From Cherax quadricarinatus (lineage: Eukaryota; Arthropoda; Malacostraca; Decapoda; Parastacidae): a stretch of 64,000 nt of DNA. The position numbers were made by a program, and so were the translations under genes. Below are positions 21,861 through 31,600 of this stretch, in pieces. The DNA is taken from NCBI RefSeq assembly GCF_038502225.1, contig NC_091298.1, forward strand, positions 37,056,344-37,120,343, in the 5' to 3' direction. Within the stretch, counting starts at the first letter, position 1, and each line of letters opens with the position of its first letter. The notes beneath the pieces were generated by a model. The model saw only the letters and a list, made by a program, of their open reading frames with translations, searched no databases and was not told where the DNA came from.

Positions 21861-22610
21861 ATGACAGCTGGGAAAATACGATGGGTGGTAGGGACGGGGG
21901 CTGTCTTGGACAATGCACCCGAAGGTGCTAGTGCTGTCCTGGAGGACAGTGCTGAGGGTGCTAGTGTAGACCTGGAGGACAGTGCTCCTGAGGGTGCTAG
22001 TGCTGTCCTGGAGGAAACTGCCCCAGAGGGTAAGGTCCTGGAAGACAGTGCTCTTGAGGTTACTAGTGTTATCCTGGAGAGCAATGAAGACAATGCTATT
22101 CAGTCCACAGAGGTTCAAAATAGAGATACAGCTGGAGATGGACCAAAAGGCAATGATGCCTCAGGGAACAGTGTCGACACACTACCAGCGAAACCAGGTA
22201 GAAGCACTGATGTCCATACAAGGGTGAAAGATAGGGAGGAAACAGGAAAAATAAATGCACTAGCAGCGAATGCAGCTACAATAAATCCTAGAAAACAGAA
22301 TTACAATATATGTAAATACTATGCCTTGGGTATCTGCAGGCATGGTATATCTGGTAAAACAGGTGAGACATGCACCTTTGACCATCCCCAAAAATGCCGC
22401 ACCTACATGACAACAGGAGAGTGCAACTTCCCCTCCTGTAACTTATTCCACCCAGAAATGTGTCACTCATCAATCCATGAAAGAAAGTGTTACAACGCAT
22501 ATTGCCAGGCACATCACCTAAAGGGGACTAGAAGACACAGACCAGCCAGACTATGGGAAACACAAGAGGAGAGCCATAACCTCTCCAAGGACAGAGGTTT
22601 TTTTCACTAA
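21861..22610 (+). CDS. LINE-D ORF1 protein with three tandem CCCH zinc fingers (249 aa)
   Basis: First ORF of the LINE-D retrotransposon, probably the nucleic-acid-binding protein that packages its RNA. Residues about 10-75 are an acidic repeat in which a roughly 12-residue unit (ASAVLEDSAPEG) recurs. A polar linker follows. Residues about 152-220 hold three zinc-binding sets: C-x7-C-x11-C-x3-H, then C-x8-C-x4-C-x3-H twice. The C-terminus is basic (KGTRRHRPARL). The frame stops 30 bp before the endonuclease frame of the same element, so the two are in ORF1-ORF2 order. The ATG at 21,861 is the first usable one; the natural N-terminus may be longer if the retrozyme just upstream cut it. Function is inferred from position and motif. 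Confidence 0.7.
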   Translation: MTAGKIRWVVGTGAVLDNAPEGASAVLEDSAEGASVDLEDSAPEGASAVLEETAPEGKVLEDSALEVTSVILESNEDNAIQSTEVQNRDTAGDGPKGNDASGNSVDTLPAKPGRSTDVHTRVKDREETGKINALAANAATINPRKQNYNICKYYALGICRHGISGKTGETCTFDHPQKCRTYMTTGECNFPSCNLFHPEMCHSSIHERKCYNAYCQAHHLKGTRRHRPARLWETQEESHNLSKDRGFFH

Positions 22611-22642
22611 CTGACAACACTTCTGGAGCAGAGGCACGGACA

Positions 22643-23300
22643 TTGGCCTCTACTCCAGAGCAACAGATATTAGAGCCAGCCAATAAAACCCCCCTAAATT
22701 CCACCAATATAACGACATCTGTCTTTGCAAACATACAGGGTCTAAAGCCATCAACAAACAACAAAATTCCTTACTTCAAGAGACTGCTCACGGAGTCAAA
22801 TGCAATGTTTGCAACATTCACAGAGACCCACATTATGGATCATTTTGACACCGAAATATGGATCCCAGGTTATAACATATTCAGATGCGACAGACTAAAC
22901 AGGCAACAATGAGGGAAGGGGGGGCGGAGGGTTTGTACGTCACAGAGTCGCTTATTTGCATAGAACTATTGAACACCTCAAATAATGTAATTGAAGTTTT
23001 GGCGGTAAAGATTGAAAACCAAAACTTTGTCATTGTGGTGGTATACAAGCCTCCAGATGCAACTTCCCAGCAATTCCAGGAACAACTTGTGAAAATTGAC
23101 CACTGTCTAGAAAATCTCCCAACTCCTGCTCCATACATCTAGCTACTGGGAGATTTCAACTTGAGACACCTAAAATGGAGGAGTATGGCAAACAATGTTT
23201 TAGCAGAGATCACCCCAGGAGGCAGCTCAGATGAAAATTCACACACACACGAACTATTAAATCTCTGCACCAAATTCACCTTCAACCAGCAAATAATAGA
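22643..23300 (+). pseudogene. LINE-D copy 2 endonuclease, frameshifted and truncated
   Basis: Plus strand: FANIQGLKPSTNNKIPY, TFTETH (metal-binding glutamate), IWIPGYNIFRCDR; a frameshift near 22,905; then GLYVTESLIC, VVYKPPDATS, an in-frame TAG at about 23,140, and LLGDFNLRHLKW (catalytic D and N). It stops at 23,300, where a LINE-C tail begins. The RT is absent. This copy keeps the middle of the endonuclease that copy 1 lost. Confidence 0.8.
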
Positions 23301-23366
23301 GCCTGGAGGCCTGGTCTCAGCCGAGCCGCGGGGGCGTTGAACCCCGAAACCCTCTCCAGGTAAACT
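23301..23366 (+). mobile_element. LINE-C tail fragment
   Basis: About 65 bp matching the end of the 17,365-17,850 element (gcctggtc ... ctctccaggtaa). It abuts the LINE-D endonuclease with no spacer, either as a very short insertion or as a template switch between two LINE RNAs. Confidence 0.65.
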
Positions 23367-24305
23367 CAAGGTATCTGTTAAGCTTTCTGCCTAAGACTTT
23401 CAGTGATATCTTTTCCTTCTCATGTCACTGTGCACTTCCTACTTCTTATCGTTGCACATCCATTCATAGTTCTTCTGCGTACTTACTTCAAGTGCTATAT
23501 TTTATATATCCAGGACTTTTGAGTTAATTGCATTTATTTTTTACAGCCTCTTGGTACTACTTGGCTAAGTCTTTAAGATCTTGTTGGTTCTTTAACTACT
23601 GAATTTCAGAAATCATATATTACTGGATAGTCTTCTCACATGTAGCACTGTACAGCTTATTTCGTCATCTCTTCTTCTATCTTATCTCTCACACAGTACA
23701 AACAATCAAGCCCTAGCTCATTATGGTCTCTGATTTTGAGACAGTCATAATCTATTTTCCTCTATGTCAAATTTCCTCAAGTTAAAAACTAGGTCGCTTT
23801 TTTGACTTACTGAGGCATTGACCTTTCCCGAAATACAACCATCAAGCTTTGGATGTTTATACTTACCCATTCTATTTGCATGTAATTGATATTAATGGCT
23901 GTTCTACTGTAGCTCAGGAATGCTTTCTATAGGATGAGATATGTGGCTCTGCTATTGTTCGCCGTCTTGTGCTCTCTATTGCCTCCTCTTTTATACTGAG
24001 ATAAGTTTCAGATATTGAACCATCACACAGTTGCCCATTTTTAATAATCTTGAAGAACATTCTCCCTAAAAGGTCAAATAGGTTGATCTTCTACTTCATC
24101 ACACATTATCCAAAGTGATTTCTTCTCTGGTCTTACTGTTTTTTATATCAACTTTTTCTAGGAACTCTCGCACTTTCCCTTTTCATTGTTATTTTTTTAA
24201 ATGTCTATTTGTGGTGTTTTTCTTTCCCTCCGGGAATCTTTCCAATGAATTTTATACATAACTCTCTGTCATCAGTTGCTTATTAACCTAGATTATTACT
24301 TAGTC
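23367..24305. other. No recognised feature
   Basis: T- and C-rich on the plus strand, no long open frame; possibly intron or decayed repeat. Confidence 0.4.
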
Positions 24306-24317
24306 CAGTGGTTCCCA

Positions 24318-24488
24318 ACCTGTGGTCTGCAGACCCCTATGGTCCACAGACCTCTGTGGTCCACAGATCCCTGTGGTCCACACACCCCTGTGGTCCACAC
24401 ACCCCTGTGGTCCACACACCCCTGTGGTCCGCAGACCCCTGTGGTCCACAGACCCCTGTGGTCCGCAGACCCCTGTGGTCCACAAGGG
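24318..24488. repeat. 17-bp minisatellite inside the hAT element
   Basis: About ten tandem copies of tgtggtccacacacccc with interchange of cacacacc, cacagacc and cgcagacc. The unit grew out of the sequence just inside the left terminal repeat (cctgtggtctgcagac). Each unit contains the short palindrome gtggtccac. Confidence 0.85.
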
Positions 24489-24746
24489 TAGTACTGGGGG
24501 TCCGTGACCTAAGTTCGAAATTTGAAGAGGCTGCAGTGTAAAATATATAATCACTCACTATAAGGCTGATAAAGATAAACTTTCAAAATTTTAAAGTCGT
24601 TTCCAAATCTGCAAGAACAGACTATTCTTTTTAGACTTTTTTTTTAAACTATTAGTCTTATTTAATGGGCTGGAGAATGGAACATGCCAAACCTGCATCG
24701 AACACAGGTCGTGTTTCATTCAGTACAACTTATCAGACTTTTTGTT

Positions 24747-24843
24747 GCATGTGAAGTAAAGTAAAAGGACACAAGTGCAACTAATGTGACATTTATTGTG
24801 GCGACGTTTCGCTCTCCAGGAGCTTTATCAAGCCATGTGAAGT
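24747..24843 (-). mobile_element. 76-bp hammerhead-bearing insertion with 10-bp target-site duplication
   Basis: The sequence catgtgaagt occurs at 24,748-24,757 and again at 24,834-24,843. The 76 bp between them hold little more than a hammerhead-like motif and an A-rich end. It splits the hAT transposase remnant. Confidence 0.65.
24795..24838 (-). ncRNA. Hammerhead-like motif, family 2 (U3/A8 variant)
   Basis: Minus strand: TTGATAA at 24,831-24,825, extra A, helix II GCTC / GAGC with loop CTGGA, GAAA, palindrome ACGT (24,817-24,814), C at the cleavage position (GUC triplet). TGGC before the core pairs with GCCA after it as helix I; part of that pairing comes from the flanking duplication. 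C3 and G8 are both changed, to U and A, which preserves the 3-8 base pair. Confidence 0.55.
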
Positions 24844-25064
24844 GTTTACCCAAAACTGGCATTTAAAACACTGAGATATTTAATGTCATTTCCCACTACA
24901 TATTTATGTGAACAGGCTTTTTCTCCCACCTGTTTTATATAAAACCAAAACACAGAAACACGATGAATGTTGAACCTGATCTAAGCTTAAAATTGTCTGC
25001 CACAACCTTAAATTCGGAACATAGTGTCAACAAAGCAACATTAACTATCTCATTAAACAAGTAA
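24844..25064 (+). pseudogene. hAT transposase C-terminal dimerisation domain remnant
   Basis: The plus strand reads TTYLCEQAFS, the conserved hAT C-terminal signature, and after frame changes NVEPDLSLKLSATTLNSE, ending with TAA at 25,062-25,064. The pattern matches the C-terminus of ZBED/FAM200-like hAT transposases. Several frameshifts and stops. Basis: motif recognition. Confidence 0.7.
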
Positions 25065-25262
25065 TTTTTTTTAATACTTAATACTGCTATTTATTTAATT
25101 GCGTGCTCAGTTACTTATGTCTTTCAGTTAAGAAATGGAACTGGAAAAACAAGTTTGTTGTTAATAAAATCGGCTTGTAGACAGACCTTCGAAAACCTAG
25201 ACTCCCTAGGAAAATTAATTTAAGTAAGAGGGGTCCTTTCTGGTGAAAAAGTTGGGAACCAC

Positions 25263-26884
25263 TTAGTCCCCAGCTGCTGTTGTCCGTCATATTAGAGTAT
25301 ACAACAGCTTAGGCCTTGCCTTTACTCTCACTTTTTAAATTATCTTTCGTCTTTTTGTGAATATTCATGATTACATGTTGTTACGACTTTGATGTCGTAA
25401 CTTTAATAAAATGTTCCAGGCTCCTAAAGGCTGCTCCCACTGCTGTCTAGGGGTTATAATATTACTCTTAAAACACAGCGAACCTTGGACCAGCATGTAC
25501 TCATATATTAAACAATATTAATTATTATTGTGAAGGAAGGACAAAAACTCACCTATATAAAAATACATATATATTAATAATAGTACCTTATATATAACTT
25601 ACGATCTAGTCCAAAGAACCACCACACTTTAGTTCACATTAGCTCACTAGCACACTGATACTAATGATTTCAACAAAATAAATGAACATTTATGAACAGG
25701 GAGGCTCCATTACACCCTCCCACCCCGTTTCTGCAGGCTACATAGTCTACAGTGGAAACGTTAAATACTCTCCAAAACACAGGCCCTTCCATACTAGGGC
25801 TTTACAAAATAAACATGAGAGCACTTAACACAAACACCTATGGTAGTCACTAAAAGACTTATCATAATTACCTACTGAAACTACCGCCCAAACATGATGA
25901 CTTTACCCCCGTCACCACTCGTACTGAACTCAACACACCTCTCTCATCTGCTCCTGTCCTGGCCACTGCCTGACTGACAAGGATAAAACGCTTTCGCTTT
26001 CACTTCAGTCCCGGAACTATGTTACATAAAATATTTTTTCTGCATGTCACTGCGTAACACATGTGTTCATATGTGTGTTTACCTTCCTGTTGAAGTGTCT
26101 GAACCTGCACTGTCTGTTGCGACATATTTAACCATAATTTTATAGTTCTTATAATAAATTCTGTCTCTTTAGAACTGAATTATAGCCATATTAATTAACT
26201 AGTAATCGGAGCAAAACCTTTATCTAGTCTGCTACAAGAACCTATTAGATCATCATGAAATGTTGCCATATAATTTTTACGAGCCACTAGTTCACCCACT
26301 CCCAGTTGATGAATAAGATACAAATGCATCACTTGGGTATACTGCCGAAAGCTTTTAACTGCACTGTAAATGCTTCCAATAAAATACAGAGACCATTTAT
26401 ATACAGGAAATAGTAAAGAAGTGGAGAGGTTATTTCCGGTATGCTTGATCAATCAATCATGATCAATCTCAAGCAGAAGGTTTGGAGTAAAGTGTTATTA
26501 CAGGAGCCCAAGTAGAGTTGCAATAGCTGGAGACGGCATCACAGGTGGGCAGGAATCCCTGTGGAACCATGTCATGCCAATAAGTTGGGACACTGGCATC
26601 AGTAGCAGTTAAACTATGTATGCCATGTATACCCTAAAGCCGTTAGACGGTATGATCACGTGATCATAAACCCAAATTTTGTACGAGATGCTGGGCACAT
26701 CTCAGGCAGTCATCTTAACTCGGGCAGTGTGGCTGGTAGGACTACGGCAGTAGGCAGAGACCCATTCTTAAATAAGCCCGTACCAGACCAAGCATATTGT
26801 GTCTTTGCTACCCAGTATCGCTCATCCGAATCCACCTCAACAGTGCTAACTAACAAGAGCTGAAGAAGACAGCCACTGTGCCAA
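25263..26884. other. Unassigned; possible solo LTR and eroded retrozyme-like stretch
   Basis: 25,379-26,026 starts TGTTACGAC and ends with ATGTTACA and has the inverted repeat gttacgac / gtcgtaac at its start, so it could be a solo LTR, but I find no flanking duplication. 26,320-26,600 resembles the retrozyme consensus in places (cacttgggtata, later paired segments) but has no core. A 67-codon plus frame at 26,660-26,863 is unrecognised. Confidence 0.3.
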
Positions 26885-28310
26885 TTATTATTATTATTAT
26901 TATAATCAAAAAGAAGCGCTAAGCCACAAGGGTTATACAGCACTGCAGGGTAGGGAAGGAAGCGAGGGTATTGGGCGGCAGAAGGGAGGAGGGATGATCA
27001 GTAGGTTACAGAAAACAGCGGGGCAGGGGATAGTACGGGGGTAGAGGGTAGCAAGAGATTGAGGTAGAAAGAGCTGAAGGTATCAGAGTTTGTGAAGTAA
27101 GTCTGTTGTTGTCAAAAAGTCAATGAGAGAGTCCGGATGAAAGGTGGGTCCATCAGCGAGAAGGGAAGGTAAAGAGAGAGCAGCGGAGTGAAGATGACGA
27201 CGGAGGTAAATTCTGCGTGCTCGTTGATAAAGTGGGCAGTCTAACAGAATGTGGCTGACTGATAATGGAACCTGACAATTCTCACAGAGAGGAGCAGGAC
27301 GCCACTCCATGAGACATCCATGAGTAAGACGAGTATGGCCAATGCAAAGACGGGAGAGAGTAGTCTCCCAATCTCGACACTGGTGACAAGAAGACGGCCA
27401 GTAACCTATACTCGGTTTAATAGATTGAAGTTTGTTACCGAGCATAGTAGACCAACGTTGTTGCCAACGGGTGTCAAGGTGGGTAGCCATTGCAGCAAAA
27501 TAGTCCGTAAATGGAATACTTCTATATGAAACTGGTAGGTCATGTACTGCTGACCGCGCAGCAGTGTCTGCCTGTTCATTGCCCTGTACGTCAACATGAC
27601 CAGGGACCCAACAAAAAACAATATCTTTATGCTTGGTAAAGATGCGGCGTAACCAAGGTTGGATACGGAGGACTAAGGGGTGAGGTGTATCAAATTTCTG
27701 TATAGCCTGTAAAGCACTAAGGGAGTCTGAGACAACCACAAATGACGACACAGGCATAGATGCAATACAGATAAGTGCTGCAAGAATGGCATACAATTCA
27801 GCAGTAAAAATACTAGCCGAAGATAGTAAATGCCCTCGTACGACGCTGTCCGGAAACACTGCTGTGAATCCTACACCGTCAGAAGACTTAGAACCATCTG
27901 TGTACACTGCATTGGCATGAGAATGAGAGTGGAAGTGGTCAAGAAAAAGAGAGCGGGAAGCGACCGTACACAGTTGGGCTTTCGAGCAAGGGAGAGAGAA
28001 AGAACAGACTCGAACAGCTGGAACTTCCCAGGGCAGTAGGGAAAAGTGAGATGCTACATGAACATAGAAAGATGGTAATTGAAGAGAAGACACGAGCGAA
28101 TGTAGGCGAAGAGAGAAGGGACGGAGTAAACAGGGGCAGCGAACAAATAGAGAATGTCTACTAATATCAGTGACCATTCTATAAATGGAAGGATTGTGGA
28201 GATCATGAGAGCGTACATAGTAGCGAAGGCAATGGGCATCATGGCAATCGGATAAGGATGGAACGTTCGCCACTCTGCCAAGATTCCATAGTTTTGTTGT
28301 GGAAGAGAAA
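26885..28310 (-). mobile_element. LINE-E: I-superfamily LINE 3' part with (TAA)n tail
   Basis: Minus orientation, 3' end at 26,885 in a short TAA-type tail (26,885-26,906). Just before it is a conserved end block containing cttgtggcttagcgc. It contains one long frame with an RNase H domain. It is 5'-truncated at about 28,310 where eroded retrozyme sequence begins. Confidence 0.8.
27083..28273 (-). CDS. LINE-E ORF2 C-terminus: RNase H domain plus CCHC (396 aa)
   Basis: Removes RNA from the RNA-DNA hybrid during LINE replication. Residues about 120-245 are RNase H type I: AVYTDGSKSSDGVGF (first Asp), SIFTAELYAILAAL (Glu), VVVSDSLSALQAI (Asp), and CWVPGHVDVQGNEQADTAAR (His and last Asp). All four acidic positions and the His are present. 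Residues about 320-345 carry a C-x2-C-x7-H-x4-C set (CENCQVPLSVSHILLDC). No internal stop. RNase H followed by CCHC is typical of I-superfamily elements such as I and Nimb. The RT lies outside because of 5' truncation. Confidence 0.85.
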   Translation of the reverse strand: MANVPSLSDCHDAHCLRYYVRSHDLHNPSIYRMVTDISRHSLFVRCPCLLRPFSLRLHSLVSSLQLPSFYVHVASHFSLLPWEVPAVRVCSFSLPCSKAQLCTVASRSLFLDHFHSHSHANAVYTDGSKSSDGVGFTAVFPDSVVRGHLLSSASIFTAELYAILAALICIASMPVSSFVVVSDSLSALQAIQKFDTPHPLVLRIQPWLRRIFTKHKDIVFCWVPGHVDVQGNEQADTAARSAVHDLPVSYRSIPFTDYFAAMATHLDTRWQQRWSTMLGNKLQSIKPSIGYWPSSCHQCRDWETTLSRLCIGHTRLTHGCLMEWRPAPLCENCQVPLSVSHILLDCPLYQRARRIYLRRHLHSAALSLPSLLADGPTFHPDSLIDFLTTTDLLHKL

Positions 28311-28314
28311 TATT

Positions 28315-29200
28315 ATACAATAATGGTATACAATACAGACAAGCTGATGTATAAGACACATGTGCAAAATTGAATACTTCTATTACCGAAACGTGTTAGC
28401 TGTTCTGCAGGCTTTTTCATACGAATACTTAGCCTTGAAGAGTTGATGGGTGATTGAAGGTGTTCAATCCCTTAGTCTTAATCGATCTAAAAGAGATGTA
28501 TCAGGGAGGAGTTTATCACACTGGAGCCAGACAAGACGTGCAGTAGTTAGACAGCATCACTAGTGGAAGTAGGTCAAGCCTAGCAATAAAACTGTAGAAG
28601 AAAAATGCAGTATCAAGATTCCTTGGTGTTACTGTGTCGGACAAGTACCCACATTAATGTTAAATGATGCAGACAAGGGGATGAATGTAACATGTGCAGC
28701 ACTTGGGAATACTTATTAACGAAACATTTTGCCTATCCAGCAGGATTTTGCAACCTCATAGAGCGGTAACTTTCACACAGAAGACGGTGGAACAAGTGGT
28801 GAGGAAATTTTAAGGTATTCAGTACCTTAGCCTTGACGAGATGTTCAGTCTCATAGCCTTGATCCACCTCAAGCACAAGCATAAGGTTGGAGTGTCATAT
28901 ACTGAAGCTTTGGGAGAGATGCACCAGATGGAGACATCACAAGAAGGAACCAGATCCACCGGCTCAAGTAGATGAAAAGTGTCTTTTCAACAAGTTTGGC
29001 AAGGAGTTAGTAACGGAGTTGAACAGGAATTCTCTGTATCAATATTCCATGGTTTTGTTGCCTTAGATAATTGTCATACACAAACGTTATGAGATACTTA
29101 TATATTGATAAATAAAACACATGTTCAGCACTTGGGTAATTTTATTAAGGAAACATTTCCCCAGTGCAGCCATCATTACCAGTCGAATACAGAAGCCACT
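28315..29200 (-). repeat. Eroded tandem retrozyme-like units
   Basis: Three similar blocks start at about 28,350, 28,690 and 29,110, each with acatgtgca(a/g)-acttggg-attatta-gaaac followed by a region like the retrozyme body (cttagccttga, gtggaagtaggt, tatcaa-attcc-tgg). Spacing is about 340-420 bp. No block has a full hammerhead core, so these are old. Confidence 0.5.
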
Positions 29201-29796
29201 TTTATACTGTAGACAGCAGAAGAAGTGAATAGGCACTTTTAAGATGTTGATAGAGGTTCAATTCTTTAGCCTTGAAGAGTGATAGAGGTTCAGTTGCTTA
29301 GCCCTGATACGAGGCGTCCAGTACATTAGCCATGTTCATTGTAACAGAAATATTTTCACTAGTGATTTCCGTCAATCTACGATGCCGTCTCAAACTGCTG
29401 TTCCTGTTCTCTACCTCTGGTATATTGCATAGGTCAGCACTAAGCAACTGAAGACATTCAACAAAGACTAAAGTACTGAATACCTTAAAAATACCTCTCC
29501 ACTTTTTTTTCAGTCTCCAGTATAAAAGTCTCTTATGTATTCAAGAGACAAAGTTTCTTTTGCAAGCCAAACCCAACTGCGGCCCATTTGTCTTATTTAT
29601 CTAAGAGTGGCTTAACGCTGACCATGCCTTCTAAAAAAAATAGTGTTGTTTTGCACTCCTTGTATATTGTCCATGTTAGCAAGTTTTAATGACTTTCCAG
29701 TTTCCTTCGTGGTGCCTTTCTCTTCAAGATTATTGATGCTGACTTGGCATTTCTTTTCCTTTTTACTCTGTCCACGCAGCTGCATGCTCAGATTTT
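29201..29796. other. No recognised feature
   Basis: Host-like sequence; no supported gene. Confidence 0.35.
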
Positions 29797-29841
29797 GTGT
29801 GTGTGTGTGTGTGTGTCCATGTTTTTGTATGTCTGTGTGTG
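29797..29841. repeat. (GT)n tail of the next LINE-A piece
   Basis: Interrupted GT run, (CA)n on the minus strand, immediately 3' of the LINE-A end at 29,842. Confidence 0.75.
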
Positions 29842-29890
29842 TACTCACTTAGTTGAGGCTGAAGGGGTCGAGTCCAAGCTCCTGGCCCCC
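29842..29890 (-). mobile_element. 49-bp LINE-A 3' end fragment between two (GT)n runs
   Basis: Contains only the terminal 14-mer and the hairpin segment (through cctggcccc). It is enclosed on both sides by (GT)n, so it is a very short insertion in (CA)n or a remnant of one. Confidence 0.75.
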
Positions 29891-30052
<162 letters not shown>

Positions 30053-30238
30053 TACTCACCTATTTGTGGATGCAGGGGTCGATTCATAGCTCCTGGTCCC
30101 TGTTTTTCACTGGTTGCTACTAGGTCCTCTCTCTTTTTGTCCCATCAGCTTTATCATACTATGTGTGGAACCTGGCTTCCCCCCCCCCTACGTCACTCTC
30201 CAGACTATTCCACTTCCTGATAACTCTGTGACTGACTG
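30053..30238 (-). mobile_element. LINE-A 3' fragment
   Basis: About 185 bp of LINE-A 3' region, from the terminal 14-mer up to codons near the end of the RT. It then joins unrelated LINE-F sequence. Confidence 0.75.
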
Positions 30239-30239
30239 A

Positions 30240-30420
30240 CTGATTGATTCGTCAGGAAGAGAGTCCTGACACGGGTCTTAATCCTAAGATGAACCGTCTG
30301 AGGATCTCTAAAGAGATGTCGATCTAATTCAGCTGTTCTGTGGCTGCGATCAGTGTCTTGCTGTAGTCCATGTGTGTTCCAACAAAACATTTCATGTGCT
30401 ACAAGGGACTGAGGCCAACA
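30240..30420 (-). pseudogene. LINE-F ORF2 start, endonuclease N-terminal remnant
   Basis: The minus strand reads FCWNTHGLQQDTDRSHR, which has the look of an endonuclease start (W-N-T/N-G-L), and continues to about 30,240. Weak and short. Confidence 0.4.
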
Positions 30421-31047
30421 GCCCTCCCATCAACGTCCCTGGGCATTGTGTTGGGTCGTTGTGTAAATTTGAAAATAAACACATTGACTCTGTTTTGTCC
30501 ATCACGCATATGTATGTTCACGAAGGTCTTCACAATAGTTCTGAATGTCTCTGTGTTTTCCTCTGAGTCTATCAGGTCGCATACGATATCGGTGAAGTAG
30601 GTAATCATCGACATCATTTGATGGCACAGAGGTAATATGTCCTAGTCTACTCTCTTAGACTACAGTGATCCTGACTGATGAATCTTGTGGTGATAGGGAT
30701 GACGCATTGTCTGCGGTCTCCTCCTGCAGCATGGGGCCCGTTGGCTGCCGTAGTCTGGTAGGAGCTTCAACAGAATTATTGTATAAGGTGGCTTCACACA
30801 AACGCGCCCATGCCGCTGATGCTTCCTCGGCTTTCTTCGTCGCCGTAGTCAGGGAAGTGGCCCTGGATTTCGTGTTGCTGTAGCCTCCTCTGAAGGCAGC
30901 TGCTGCTCAGTGGTGAGGGCTCTATTTGATGATGGAGGATGAACAAATAGTTTTCCCTACTGCTTTGACATGGCGGAGTCTCTCCGGGCAGTTCAAGTTC
31001 CAAGCATGATGCTTCTTGATAAATTCGACACATGTGCAACTCTTGGG

Positions 31048-31105
31048 TATCTTTATTGAGGAAACGTTTCGCCACACAGTGGCTTCATCAGTCCATACAA
31101 AGGAG
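31048..31105 (-). ncRNA. Hammerhead-like motif, family 1 (minus arm)
   Basis: CTGATGA at 31,091-31,085 with helix II GCCAC-TGT-GTGGC, GAAA and ACGT on the minus strand. Confidence 0.65.
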
Positions 31106-31540
31106 AAACGTGGAGAACCGGAGGAGAATGAGGTAATCAGTCCCTCAACCTTGAGTCGATGTGGTCAGTCAATCAATCTTGAATAGAGTACAGCATATAT
31201 GCGGAGAAGTAGCTTATATACCGTAGGCTAGAGAGGTGCAGCAGTCGTAAGTGGTGTCACATTTGTCCAATGTGGAAGTAGGTCGTGCCCACTGTCAGAA
31301 ACTGCAATTTCTTGGGATCTTAATACTTGGGAATTCTTCGCTTGCCTAACCCATGGGCACAACCTACTTCCACATTGGACAAATGTGACACCACTTACGA
31401 CTGTTGCACCTCTCCAGCCTACGATATATAAGCTACTTCTCCGCACATATGCTGTACTCTATTCAAGATTGATGGACTGACCACATTGACTCAAGGTTGA
31501 GGGACTGATTACCTCATTCTCCTCCTGTTCTCCACGTTTC

Positions 31541-31600
31541 TCCTTTGTATGGACTGATGAAGCCACTGTGTGGCGAAACGTTTCTCAATAAAGATACCCA
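31541..31600 (+). ncRNA. Hammerhead-like motif, family 1 (plus arm)
   Basis: CTGATGA at 31,554-31,560, same core. Helix I differs from the 3,139 copy (TAT / ATA instead of TATTG / CAATA) but still pairs. Confidence 0.65.

Larger units (their letters stand above)
24306..25254. mobile_element. hAT-type DNA transposon, dead, with terminal inverted repeats
   Basis: The left end reads cagtggttcccaac and the right end gttgggaacc, inverted copies of each other. The 8-bp sequence acttagtc stands directly outside both ends (24,298-24,305 and 25,255-25,262), matching the 8-bp duplication of hAT elements. The right end lacks the last four bases, consistent with a small deletion between two ACT triplets. 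Inside are a 17-bp minisatellite near the left end, a transposase C-terminal remnant, and a nested 76-bp ribozyme insertion. Confidence 0.7.

Noticed and set aside
25379..26026. Solo LTR starting TGTTACGAC and ending ATGTTACA
   Set aside because: No matching 4-6 bp flanking duplication and no internal region; too weak to call, noted only within the unassigned region.
26660..26863. 67-codon plus frame
   Set aside because: Unrecognised and short, next to a LINE 3' end; likely chance.
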